A stretch of DNA of 64,000 nt from JAIQFV01 sp041494885 (lineage in GTDB: Bacteria; Acidobacteriota; Terriglobia; JAIQFV01): NCBI GenBank assembly GCA_041494885.1, contig JBGQBO010000019.1, positions 1 through 64,000 on the forward strand, written 5' to 3'. This document shows positions 17,748 to 26,321 of the stretch, piece by piece (position 1 is the stretch's first letter; the number at the start of each line of letters is the position of its first letter). The notes under the pieces are model-generated. The model was not told the origin of the DNA and did no database searches. It saw only the letters and a list, made by a program, of their open reading frames with translations. The translations under genes and the position numbers were made by a program.

Positions 17748-18614
17748 ATGGAAAAAGATGATGCCGCCAATTCAATTGCCGAAGTTCCGAAGCCGGCTTC
17801 GAATATGGGGAATGAACCGGTTGAGCCCGTTGAACAGGAACACCTGAATAATCAAATCACCTCAGTGTCAGAGGAAGCCCCTTCCGCCCGAGCCGAAGGA
17901 TCTAAGGTCAAACCCGCTCCCCAATCGCCGCGAATCCTGGTGATTGACATTGGGGGGACCGGCATCAAAGCAGAGATTCTTAATGACAAAGGAAAGACCC
18001 TGAATCCGCGTGCGCGGGTGCCCACTCCACAGCCAGCCACGCCGGCCGCAGTGGTGGCTGAAATACGAAAGCTTGCCAAAAAGGAAGGGAAGTTTGACCG
18101 GGTGTCGGTGGGTTTTCCGGGTGTGGTTAAAAACGGGGTTGTGTTTACTGCTCCTAACCTTGGCCCTCGATGGAAGAATTTTGACCTGGCGAAAGTACTC
18201 CGGCGAGAGCTACGCCGGCCGGTTCGAGTCTCCAATGATGCTGACGTTCAGGGCTTCGGCGTGATCTCGGGACGGGGCGTCGAGATGGTGATCACCCTGG
18301 GGACCGGCGTCGGTTCGGCTTTGTTTGTAAATGGAGTCATGGTGCCTAACCTCGAACTTGGACACCATCCCTTCCTCAAAGGGAAAACGTATGAGGAAAA
18401 GCTCAGCCACGCAGCCCTTGAGAAAGCAGGCAAAAAGAAGTGGAACAAGCGGCTGCTAAAAGCCGTCCAAGAGATTCAACTCATCTTCAATTACGATAAA
18501 CTTTATCTTGGAGGCGGAAACTCAAAACACATTTCCATCAAACTCCCCCCCAACACAAAAGTCGTTAGCAACGAGGCCGGCCTTTGGGGTGGGATTGCAT
18601 TGTGGCGTGACTGA
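17748..18614 (+). CDS. ppgK: ROK kinase, polyphosphate-glucokinase-like
   Basis: 288 residues. Residues 1-62 are a low-complexity Glu/Pro/Ala-rich tail not seen in typical family members. From residue 63 the ROK kinase fold starts: ILVIDIGGTGIKAEI (phosphate loop), VSVGFPGVVKNG, SNDADVQGFG (catalytic Asp), LGTGVGSALF, then GHHPFLKGKTYEEKL and GKKKWNKR, which closely follow actinobacterial polyphosphate glucokinases. It would phosphorylate glucose using polyphosphate and/or ATP. ATG 17748 has AAGGAG 9 bases upstream. Convergent with the transglycosylase gene. Confidence 0.82.
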   Translation: MEKDDAANSIAEVPKPASNMGNEPVEPVEQEHLNNQITSVSEEAPSARAEGSKVKPAPQSPRILVIDIGGTGIKAEILNDKGKTLNPRARVPTPQPATPAAVVAEIRKLAKKEGKFDRVSVGFPGVVKNGVVFTAPNLGPRWKNFDLAKVLRRELRRPVRVSNDADVQGFGVISGRGVEMVITLGTGVGSALFVNGVMVPNLELGHHPFLKGKTYEEKLSHAALEKAGKKKWNKRLLKAVQEIQLIFNYDKLYLGGGNSKHISIKLPPNTKVVSNEAGLWGGIALWRD

Positions 18615-18753
18615 AAGTCCTTCTTGTCGTGCAACAGCCTAACCCGTCCAGAAGGATGCCCGCAACCTTCCCGGGTTCAAGTTCCGCTGGTCACACGACT
18701 CCCTTCTTACTTATCGTCGAAAAGGTGAAGTGGACGGGGAGATCCCACGTCCA

Positions 18754-19527
18754 CTACTTTAGGTCCATCTTGGAGAGGTTGAAGGCCGCTGGCTGGGACG
18801 GCTCACCATTCGTCATCTGCGGCGCTTCTCTTTTGGCGGTGACTCCAAATGCCGGATTACGCGAAGCCCTGAGACTTGCGGACTTTTCAAAGATCCTGAT
18901 CACGCGATCGACGTAAAGGACCGTTTCTTCCTTTGTGGTATCAGGGTCCCCCACGTAGGCGGCGAGGGCGGAGTCCATCCAGTGATAATCGTCAAGGCAA
19001 CTGCGAAGGATGACAACCCCCATACGAAGGTTCGTGGCCGGGTCAAAGGGGTTGTTCCTTGTGAAGTCGAGTTTTCGTGCCCAGACCTTGGCATTGATCT
19101 GCATCAACCCGATGGAATTCTGGTTTGATATGGCGAGGGGATCTCCACTCGATTCAGCCACCACAACGGCGGCAATCAGGCGAGGGTCGACATGGTTGGA
19201 GTTGCCGGCGAGCGCCAGTTCATGGATCAAGTTGGCACCCACTTGCATATGAAAACGCTCAAAGATCTGGGAAACCTGCCCCTCCAGGTTAATCTCCCGA
19301 ATCGCTTTGGGCGAGCCGGCAACCAAAGCGGTCGCCAGACGCAAAGGCGCCACACAGACCTTGGGAATGGCCAAGGTAGAAATGAGCCCGAGGGAAAGAA
19401 CTGAGAATAGGTAAGGGAATCTTTTCGTCCAAAAGGAACGGTTCCGGACGGCACAGGCGGGACGGAGGAGGTTGACCCCCATCGGCTTGCGCCTCTTTAG
19501 CTGTGATCTGCGGGATCTGATATTCAT
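18754..19527 (-). CDS. Lytic transglycosylase (SLT domain)
   Basis: 257 residues. A basic N-terminus and a hydrophobic stretch near residues 33-52 serve as signal or anchor. The SLT fold follows: HVDPRLIAAVVVAESSGDPLAISNQNSIGLMQINAKVWA carries the catalytic Glu of ESSG and the GLMQ motif, and the later LDDYHWMDSALAAYVGD completes it. It cleaves the glycan strands of peptidoglycan. ATG 19527 has a near-perfect AGGAGG 7 bases upstream. A 25-codon ORF ends 28 bases before it. Confidence 0.85.
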   Translation of the reverse strand: MNIRSRRSQLKRRKPMGVNLLRPACAVRNRSFWTKRFPYLFSVLSLGLISTLAIPKVCVAPLRLATALVAGSPKAIREINLEGQVSQIFERFHMQVGANLIHELALAGNSNHVDPRLIAAVVVAESSGDPLAISNQNSIGLMQINAKVWARKLDFTRNNPFDPATNLRMGVVILRSCLDDYHWMDSALAAYVGDPDTTKEETVLYVDRVIRIFEKSASLRASRNPAFGVTAKREAPQMTNGEPSQPAAFNLSKMDLK

Positions 19528-19555
19528 GGCGCACCTCCTAACGCGTGAAGAGACG

Positions 19556-19633
19556 CTAAGTTCTTCTCGGCCGGAAATTCTCCACCACAAGGTCTATAAA
19601 CCTGGCAATCACGCTGTAAGTTGTTGTGATCAT
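19556..19633 (-). CDS. Possible 25-residue leader peptide or small protein
   Basis: A 25-codon frame from ATG 19633 to TAG 19556-19558, beginning MITTTYSVIARFIDL and ending FRPRRT. GGGAGG lies 8 bases upstream of the ATG, as good as any ribosome site in the window. The peptide is amphipathic with a basic end. It ends 28 bases before the lytic transglycosylase start, so it could be a leader peptide coupled to that gene. I recognise no family; the ribosome site is the main support. Confidence 0.4.
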   Translation of the reverse strand: MITTTYSVIARFIDLVVENFRPRRT

Positions 19634-20094
19634 TGATATTCCTCCCTTTTGATGTTGCCGGCGATTTCATTAATGATCCCCTTTTGCCGGGACCCAAGAC
19701 TCCAAAATCAGCAATCCAGATATGGACCACCCAATGCAGCTTGTTCTTCAAGCTTAATAAAAAGAACACCTTCAGACTGATTAGGATTAAGGAGCCAAAA
19801 CTCTACCACGAGTAGTTGGTTTCGTCAAGAACTACCCTATCAGTGGGCTTTGGGGGTGAGGTAAGGGATTATCGAGATCGAACTCGGCATTCCCGAGGCC
19901 TATTAACCTGTTCATTGGGTTGTCTTCCCGAGCTTCGTGGCTCCCAGCGGACGAGCACATGAACGACGGTTTGCACTCCCATCTTCTGGAGTAGTTGTAC
20001 TGTGATGATGAGAAGGCTCCTGGCTAAGAGTCAATGCTTGAATGAGAAGGTTTCTATGAGGTTGCAGGTGACATTCCACGATCCCGAAGGAGCT
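19634..20094. other. Intergenic region without recognised genes
   Basis: 461 bases between the end of the MFS gene and the small ORF, both on the minus strand. The part next to 19634 should hold the promoter of the transglycosylase unit, but I found no convincing -35/-10 pair. No terminator with a T-run was seen after the MFS stop. Confidence 0.4.
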
Positions 20095-21303
20095 TCAATC
20101 TTTAGACTGGGGCTCTCTCTTAGCCAGATTTCGACTTATGAGCCATTCCAATGAAATCATCACCAGGCTGGCAAAAAGAGGGACGACCAAGCCTATTCGC
20201 AGGCTGCCGAAGTGATTTGACAGGGAACCGACGGCCCAGGGAAGGGTCGCACCTCCCAGCCCTGCCAGGGCAAAGATGGGCCCAGCCACCTTTGAGGCAG
20301 AATCCCCAAAGCAGCGTGTCAGCGCCGCTATCGTGGTCGGAAAGACCGTGGCAAGTCCTGCGCCAATAATCCCCAAGGCAAGCAACAGTCCTGGTAGGGA
20401 CCGAGCTTCGAGGAGCATGAGCTCTCCGCAGGCCCCTGCAATGAGCCCCGACAGCACAAGCCTGTGCTCCCCGATATGACGCAGGATGATGGGTGCTGTG
20501 AGCCTTCCGATCAGTAGTGCAGCCCAGAAAGTTGATGGGCTCAATGTCCAAAGAGATTGTGCAAGCCCCTTGAAACGAAGTGCGTACGAGGGAACCCAGC
20601 CGGCTATGGCGTTCTCGGTGCCGACGTAAAGAAAGACCAGGGCGCCCATGAGCAGGACCAGACGCCAACTGCGGGCCGGCAACAAGAGTGGCTGCAGGGT
20701 TCTTATCGGACTTGGTTGCTCGCCAGATTCGGGCAGATCACTTCTCACCAGCCCAACGGCGATTAACGCCAGTAGAACTGACAAGCCCACTAATGGCATC
20801 TTGAGATCAGCCCTGCGGACAAACAGGGCGACGAGTGGTGGACACGCAACGGCCCCCAGGCCCCAGGCAAAGTTCAGCAGGTTGAGCGCTGCGGCCCGCC
20901 GGGTCGGATTTAGTTTCGCGAATAAAAGGTTGGTTGCGGGAATGTTGATGCCGAGAGCAAATCCATAGCAAAAAACTAAGGCAAACCCAGCCGATCGCGC
21001 ACTCCAGGCGATTCCGGAAACCCCGGCAGCCATGACGATGAAACTCACACAGATTGACCGAACATAACCGATCCGTTCAATGATACGATTCAATCCCAGT
21101 ACCCCGAGCATCGATCCGAGAAATTGGGCTGTAAACAGGCTTCCCGCCTGCGCGTCGTTGAGTCCCCACTTCGCCGACAAGGCCGGAATGATTGGCCCCA
21201 GCAGTGTCGTGACGACACCGGTGAGCGAGAAACCGATAAAAAGGACAGTGGAGGAGACGAGAGGGCTGGAGTCTCGGCGCGGCAGAATGCGACGTTGTTG
21301 CAT
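20095..21303 (-). CDS. MFS transporter, probably sugar-type
   Basis: 402 residues with about twelve hydrophobic segments in two halves. The first cytoplasmic loop between helices 2 and 3 contains LNRIIERIGYVRSI, a degenerate form of the MFS G-x-x-x-D-R-x-G-R-R motif. The overall pattern (Asn/Pro-rich helix 4 FALGINIPATNLLF, central loop at about residues 180-200) resembles the fucose-permease-like MFS branch. Together with the LacI regulator ending 75 bases upstream on the same strand, sugar uptake is likely; the substrate is not known. ATG 21303 is preceded by GAGAGG; the frame extends nine codons further. Confidence 0.8.
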   Translation of the reverse strand: MQQRRILPRRDSSPLVSSTVLFIGFSLTGVVTTLLGPIIPALSAKWGLNDAQAGSLFTAQFLGSMLGVLGLNRIIERIGYVRSICVSFIVMAAGVSGIAWSARSAGFALVFCYGFALGINIPATNLLFAKLNPTRRAAALNLLNFAWGLGAVACPPLVALFVRRADLKMPLVGLSVLLALIAVGLVRSDLPESGEQPSPIRTLQPLLLPARSWRLVLLMGALVFLYVGTENAIAGWVPSYALRFKGLAQSLWTLSPSTFWAALLIGRLTAPIILRHIGEHRLVLSGLIAGACGELMLLEARSLPGLLLALGIIGAGLATVFPTTIAALTRCFGDSASKVAGPIFALAGLGGATLPWAVGSLSNHFGSLRIGLVVPLFASLVMISLEWLISRNLAKREPQSKD

Positions 21304-21377
21304 CCCTAACCTCTCGCGAGAAGATCTCAAGACCAGGACAACCAGTGGAGAGTTCCTGCAGCCGGCGCCGCGGGGAG

Positions 21378-22490
21378 TTACCGAACCTGCCGCTTTCCCT
21401 CAAATCGCGCGGGTGCCTTGGCAGTGGAATGACGAATGACCAGCTCCGGTTCAACCGTGAGGAACTTCGGGTACACTGCATCGGGGCCGCTGGCAATACG
21501 CCGCAACAGCGTTTCGGCAGCGAGTCGCCCCATTTCTCGAAGAGGCTGCCGGACGGTCGTCAGCGCCGGATTGTGAAAGGCGGCGCTGTACACATCGTCG
21601 AATCCCACCACCGAGACGTCTTCGGGAACCCGGTAACCGGCCCCTCGAAGGGCGCGAATCGCCCCAATGGCAGAAATGTCGTTGAACGCAAAAAGAGCAG
21701 TGAACGGCTCCTGTGCCGCCAACAATTTCTGAGTGGCTACATACCCCGGCTCAGGCGAAGGGGAATCGCCTTCAAGTTGTGCCACCAGCGCAGGACGGAT
21801 TCTCAGCCCATGTCGGCGCGCGGCCTCCAGGATGCTGGTCCACCTTACCTGCGTGTCAGAGCTGAACACTTGTCCTTTGATAAAGGCAATTCGCTGATGC
21901 CCCAGCTCCATCAGATAATCGAGCGTGAGCGAAGCCGCTTGATCGTGATTGAGCACAACATTGGTCACTCCTTCGACCTCATCGTGCCGGGACACCGCAA
22001 CCACGGGCCGGGACAGGGGACGCAGAACGGGTGTGTCGATGGCAATGAGCCCCTCAATCGACCGGTCTAAAAGCATCTGCGGGTATTTTTCAATCAACTC
22101 GGCCTTGTGCCTGTGGCTGGCCACAAAATAGAAATATCCCTCCTGGAGAAGATACTGCTCCACCCCGCTCAACACCATGGGCGAATATCCATCGCCGAGT
22201 TCCGGCACGAGCACCCCCAGGGTGTAACTGCGCTGGGATCGAAGGGAGCGAGCCAGGAAATTGGGCCGGTAATTGAACCCCTTGGCCGCTCGAAAGATGC
22301 GGTCCTTCGTTTCCTGCGGAATTGATCCCGCCGCCGGGGATTGATTCAGCACCAACGAAAGGGTCGTCGGCGAGAGCCCCAAATGCGCGGCCAGCTCCTT
22401 CAGGCTTACGGGCCGGCCCGCTCGCGACGCGCCCTTGAGGGCACGAGCGGGGACCTTTTTTTTCCGTGGCATGAGGGCAGTTTCGCACAT
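21378..22490 (-). CDS. LacI-family transcriptional regulator
   Basis: 370 residues. N-terminal helix-turn-helix SLKELAAHLGLSPTTLSLVLN with hinge YRPNFLARSLRSQRS, then a periplasmic-binding-protein-like effector domain (TLGVLVPELGDGYSPMVLSGVE, FNDISAIGAIRALRGAGYRVPEDVSVVGFDD). A Lys/Arg-rich stretch precedes the HTH. It probably senses a sugar or oligosaccharide and represses the divergent TonB-dependent receptor gene through the palindrome at 22581-22592. No ribosome site decides between ATG 22490 and ATG 22472. The MFS gene follows on the same strand and is probably co-transcribed. Confidence 0.9.
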   Translation of the reverse strand: MCETALMPRKKKVPARALKGASRAGRPVSLKELAAHLGLSPTTLSLVLNQSPAAGSIPQETKDRIFRAAKGFNYRPNFLARSLRSQRSYTLGVLVPELGDGYSPMVLSGVEQYLLQEGYFYFVASHRHKAELIEKYPQMLLDRSIEGLIAIDTPVLRPLSRPVVAVSRHDEVEGVTNVVLNHDQAASLTLDYLMELGHQRIAFIKGQVFSSDTQVRWTSILEAARRHGLRIRPALVAQLEGDSPSPEPGYVATQKLLAAQEPFTALFAFNDISAIGAIRALRGAGYRVPEDVSVVGFDDVYSAAFHNPALTTVRQPLREMGRLAAETLLRRIASGPDAVYPKFLTVEPELVIRHSTAKAPARFEGKRQVR

Positions 22491-22536
22491 TGTGATTTCT
22501 AGATCAAGCGGCTTCAAGGGCAGCTCAAAAAAGAAC

Positions 22537-22592
22537 TTGACGCCCAAATACGGGAGTGGGTAAAATCCGAATGATTCTACTAAATCGATTTA
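22537..22592 (+). promoter_or_regulatory. Receptor-gene promoter and LacI-type operator
   Basis: Plus strand: -35 TTGACG (22537-22542), 18-base spacer, -10 TAAAAT (22561-22566). A perfect 12-bp palindrome TAAATCGATTTA (22581-22592) with the central CG typical of LacI-family operators lies just downstream of the predicted start, ideally placed to block transcription. The leader to the receptor ATG at 22817 would be about 240 bases. Assignment to the adjacent LacI protein is inference from position. Confidence 0.65.
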
Positions 22593-22816
22593 CTAATATC
22601 CATTGCCTTTAGGTTTCTTTCTTTCTCTCCATCGGTAAACAGGCGCTGGGGTGGTCGTTTTCGGAAGATGATCATTCGATCTGCTTCTCTCAAGAAGCTG
22701 GAGAGAATCATCCGGCAAATCAAACGCTGTCATCCTACACCGGTCCCAAGCTTGATCCCGACACCCAGTCAAAACTGAATTACCCGCGAAACTTCTTCAC
22801 AGAGGAGGAATCCCCC

Positions 22817-25800
22817 ATGCGCGCCACTCTCTCAAGTTTGATCCGCTTCACCATGTGTGCCTCCCTGCTGCTGTGCCTTTCCAGCGTGGCAGAGGCGCAA
22901 TTCAAGGCGAGCCTTCAAGGCACCGTCAAAGATCAATCCGGAGCCGTCATCCCCGGCACCCCCGTTTCTGTGACCAATCAGGAAACCGGCAGGACGCAGC
23001 AGGTGGTCGCCAGCGACAGCGGTTTCTACCGCGTCGCGGGGCTGTCCCCGGGCAGATATCGAGTGAGCGTCGAGCAACCCGGATTCGAGAAGGTCACCAT
23101 TAACGTGGAGGTCAATGCCGAAGAGACGCGCGGCGTCGACATTACCCTCGCACCCTCACGGGTTGCCCAGGAGATCACGGTCTCTTCGGAGACCGAGACT
23201 CAGTTGCACACCGAGGACGCCAATGTCTCGCGGGCCATCACCACGGTGGAGATCCAAAGGCTTCCCCAGTTGGGACGCGATCCCTACGAGCTGCTCCGCC
23301 TGACACCGGGCGTGTTTGGCGATGGCGCCCGCGATGGGAGCGGAAACTCGGTGGGTCTGCCAAACACCACGGGACCCGGCGGGTCCAATACTTCCATCTT
23401 CCAGACTGAGAACCAGGTTCCGATCAGCGCCAACGGCCAGCGACTTTCGGCCAACGATTACCTGATCGATGGAGTCAGCGTGAACAGCCTGACCTGGGGC
23501 GGCGCAGCGGTGGTCACCCCGAACCAAGAATCGGTTAAAGAACTGCGGGTGATGTCGAATACTTACTCCGCCGAAGACGGACGCAATTCCGGAGCGCAGG
23601 TCAAGGTGGTTTCCCAGAATGGGACCAACGAGTTGCACGGCAGCGCCATGTTCAAGTATAACGACCCCGCCCTCAACGCCTTCAATAAATACGGCGGTCC
23701 GGGCGCTCCTCCGGTCCGGGTCAACAATCACTTCCGGCAGTTTGGCGGAGGCATCGGCGGCCCGATCATAAAGGACAAGCTGTTTTTCTTCTTTTCGTAC
23801 GAAGGATTGCGGAACAATACAACTGACGCTTTCACGGCATGGGTGGAGACCCCCCAGTACCGACAACTCGTCCAGACCTTGCGGCCTAATGGCACCACCG
23901 CCAAGATTTTTGGTCTGCCGGGCATCACGCCGCGGTTGATTACCCAGATCCCGGTGGATTGCTCACAATTTGGAAACGATGCCAGTCGTTGCAGAGTGGT
24001 GGCTGGAGGTCTCGACCTCGGATCTCCGACGGGATCTCTCAACAACTATGTGGGCCTGGGGAACCCGACCGGCGGAGGCTTTGATGGCATCCCTGATGTC
24101 ATGTTCGGGCAGTTCGCGCTCCCTGGCCGAACACGCGGCAACCAGTTCAATGGCCGCGTGGATTACAACCGGGGCAACGATCAGTTCGCCGTCAGCATGT
24201 ACTTCACCCGGCAGAACACGGATTCGAGCGATGCCGCAGGGCGGAGCCGACCGATGGAGGATTTGAATTTCAAACCCGCCAATTCCGCTGCGACCGTGAC
24301 GTGGCTGCGGACGATTTCACCGACCCTGCTCAACGAGGCAAGGGCCAACTTCACACGCTTTCAAAGCAATCAAGTGCAGTCCTCGGCCGCAACGAATTTC
24401 GGCATTCCCCGCATTGAAGTCGAGGGTCTGCCCTTTGACCGCATTCGATTCGGGGCCGACCGCCAGGAAACCACTCCCGCGGTCTTCGCCCAAAACACGA
24501 TCGAAATCCAGGACACACTGAGCAAAATCATTGGCAATCACGCCCTGAAGTTTGGGGCTGAAATTCGCAAGGAGCAGGACAACAATAACCTGGTGGGAGG
24601 CGCCCGTCCCCTGTACTCGTTCTCGGGTCTTTTCAACCTGGCTAACGACACTCCGATATTTGAAGCGATCAATGCGGATCCGCGCAGCGGGGGACCCGCC
24701 GACGCTCAACGCTATTTCCGGACCGGCACGTACGCCTTCTTTGTACAACACGACTGGAAATTCCGCCCCAACCTCACATTTAACATGGGGGTTCGGTACG
24801 AGTACTTTACGCCACTCCGGGAACACCGCGGTCAGCTGAGCAACCTGGCGTTTGGGCCTCATGGGCTGGTGGATTCAAAGGTCGAGGTCATCGATCAGCT
24901 CTATAATCCGGACCGCAATAACTTTGCACCTCGATTGGGATTCGCCTGGAACCCGCATGCCTTTAATGAGCGGATTGTCGTCCGGGGTGGTTTTGGGGTC
25001 AGCTACAATCGCATCCCCAATGTTCTGTTTGCTAATACGCGGGGCAATCCACCCTTCATGTTCCGCTACAATCTCTGTTGCGGCACCGCGTCAACTGACT
25101 TCGGAAGTCCCTTTGACGGCGGGCAAATTCTTTATAGTCTGGGCGCTAGTTCGTCTCCCTTTAGTTTCCCCGTGAACCCGGCACTGGCGCAGGGAATTGA
25201 CCCGATATCCGGCGGTCCCGCCGCGGGATCCGTTGAAATGTGGGGGGCGCCACCTGATCTCCGGACCGCCTATGTGTACGTGTTCTCCCTGGAGACGGAG
25301 TATCGGCTTCCCGCCAACTTCGTAGCGAACCTGGGATATCAGGGAAGCAGCGGTCACAAGCTCATCCGTCTGGTCAATCAAAACTTCCTGCAAGTGCCGA
25401 ATCCCAAATTCTTCCAGGTGTTCTTCGTGCAACCCGACGTTAACTCGGATTATCACGCCATGCTGATCGGCTTGAAACGGAGGTTCGCCCGCGGGTTCCA
25501 ACTGGATGCCCACTATCGCTGGAGCAAGAGCATCGACACGCTTTCATACGAGGGACCAGGCGCTGTGACCAATCAGACGAATCCGGCGAACCTGGCCTCC
25601 GAGCGCGGGCCTTCGGATTATGATGCGACCCACTATTTCGTTATGTCGGGGTTGTGGGATCTGCCGATTTTCAGGAACCGCAAGGACCTTTTGGGCAAAG
25701 CGTTGGGCGGGTGGGAAATCAATGGCATCCTCACAGCTCACTCCGGCTTCCCATGGACGCCAAAGACCGGAAGACAGGCGTCCGTTCCTGTCTCGGGAGC

Positions 25801-26212
25801 CGATACGATCTCACCGACTCGGCCGGTGGCTTACTTTGGGGGCGCACTCAGTGATTCCTCCAATGACGCGTTCATACGGCCTGGAGGAAACTTTCCTGGC
25901 GGCGGAATAGTATTCTTTGACATCAGCCATCCGGGGCCGCCGGGGATAGGTCGCAATTCATTCCGGGGCCCCAAGTACAAATCGGTGGATTTCAGCCTGG
26001 TAAAGCAGACGGGGTTGCCTCACATCCCTGGCCTGGGAGAGAACGCCAAGCTGGATATCCGCTTTAACCTTTTCAATGCTTTCAATACCTTGAACCTCAA
26101 GCCGCTTTCCTTCTTCGATCCGGGGACCTTTGTTGAAGACGCGAATTTTGGCCGTTCGCCGGGCGGCCTTGCGGGCCGCGTGGCTGAACTTCAGCTGAGA
26201 TTCAGTTTCTGA
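22817..26212 (+). CDS. Oar-like TonB-dependent receptor with carboxypeptidase-regulatory domain
   Basis: 1131 residues. Signal peptide at residues 1-28 (cleavage near AEA-QF). Residues 30-115 are a carboxypeptidase regulatory-like beta-sandwich (LQGTVKDQSGAVIPGTPVSVTNQETG, SGFYRVAGLSPGRYRVSVEQPGFEK). The plug follows (LPQLGRDPYELLRLTPGVF, VPISANGQRLSANDYLIDGVSVN), then the beta-barrel, ending in aromatic LQLRFSF as outer-membrane proteins do. This architecture is very common in Acidobacteriota. With LacI control and glycosidases downstream it probably imports an oligosaccharide. AGAGGAGG precedes the ATG. Confidence 0.92.
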   Translation: MRATLSSLIRFTMCASLLLCLSSVAEAQFKASLQGTVKDQSGAVIPGTPVSVTNQETGRTQQVVASDSGFYRVAGLSPGRYRVSVEQPGFEKVTINVEVNAEETRGVDITLAPSRVAQEITVSSETETQLHTEDANVSRAITTVEIQRLPQLGRDPYELLRLTPGVFGDGARDGSGNSVGLPNTTGPGGSNTSIFQTENQVPISANGQRLSANDYLIDGVSVNSLTWGGAAVVTPNQESVKELRVMSNTYSAEDGRNSGAQVKVVSQNGTNELHGSAMFKYNDPALNAFNKYGGPGAPPVRVNNHFRQFGGGIGGPIIKDKLFFFFSYEGLRNNTTDAFTAWVETPQYRQLVQTLRPNGTTAKIFGLPGITPRLITQIPVDCSQFGNDASRCRVVAGGLDLGSPTGSLNNYVGLGNPTGGGFDGIPDVMFGQFALPGRTRGNQFNGRVDYNRGNDQFAVSMYFTRQNTDSSDAAGRSRPMEDLNFKPANSAATVTWLRTISPTLLNEARANFTRFQSNQVQSSAATNFGIPRIEVEGLPFDRIRFGADRQETTPAVFAQNTIEIQDTLSKIIGNHALKFGAEIRKEQDNNNLVGGARPLYSFSGLFNLANDTPIFEAINADPRSGGPADAQRYFRTGTYAFFVQHDWKFRPNLTFNMGVRYEYFTPLREHRGQLSNLAFGPHGLVDSKVEVIDQLYNPDRNNFAPRLGFAWNPHAFNERIVVRGGFGVSYNRIPNVLFANTRGNPPFMFRYNLCCGTASTDFGSPFDGGQILYSLGASSSPFSFPVNPALAQGIDPISGGPAAGSVEMWGAPPDLRTAYVYVFSLETEYRLPANFVANLGYQGSSGHKLIRLVNQNFLQVPNPKFFQVFFVQPDVNSDYHAMLIGLKRRFARGFQLDAHYRWSKSIDTLSYEGPGAVTNQTNPANLASERGPSDYDATHYFVMSGLWDLPIFRNRKDLLGKALGGWEINGILTAHSGFPWTPKTGRQASVPVSGADTISPTRPVAYFGGALSDSSNDAFIRPGGNFPGGGIVFFDISHPGPPGIGRNSFRGPKYKSVDFSLVKQTGLPHIPGLGENAKLDIRFNLFNAFNTLNLKPLSFFDPGTFVEDANFGRSPGGLAGRVAELQLRFSF

Positions 26213-26228
26213 CGGATCACCACCTCTC

Positions 26229-26268
26229 CGCATGAGGGGATGAGTTGAAACGCTCATCCCTTCATGCG
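26229..26268 (+). other. Long hairpin between receptor and GH39 genes
   Basis: Stem of 16 bp with one G-U pair (arms 26229-26244 and 26253-26268, inner sequence GGGGATGAG / CTCATCCCT) and an 8-base loop. No T-run follows, so it is not a classic terminator. It could protect the 3' end of the receptor mRNA or lower expression of the enzyme gene downstream. Confidence 0.55.
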
Positions 26269-26321
26269 CTGCCTTGATTCCCAGCCGGGGCTTCCCTATG
26301 ACCTTTCCAGACCGTCGGTGT

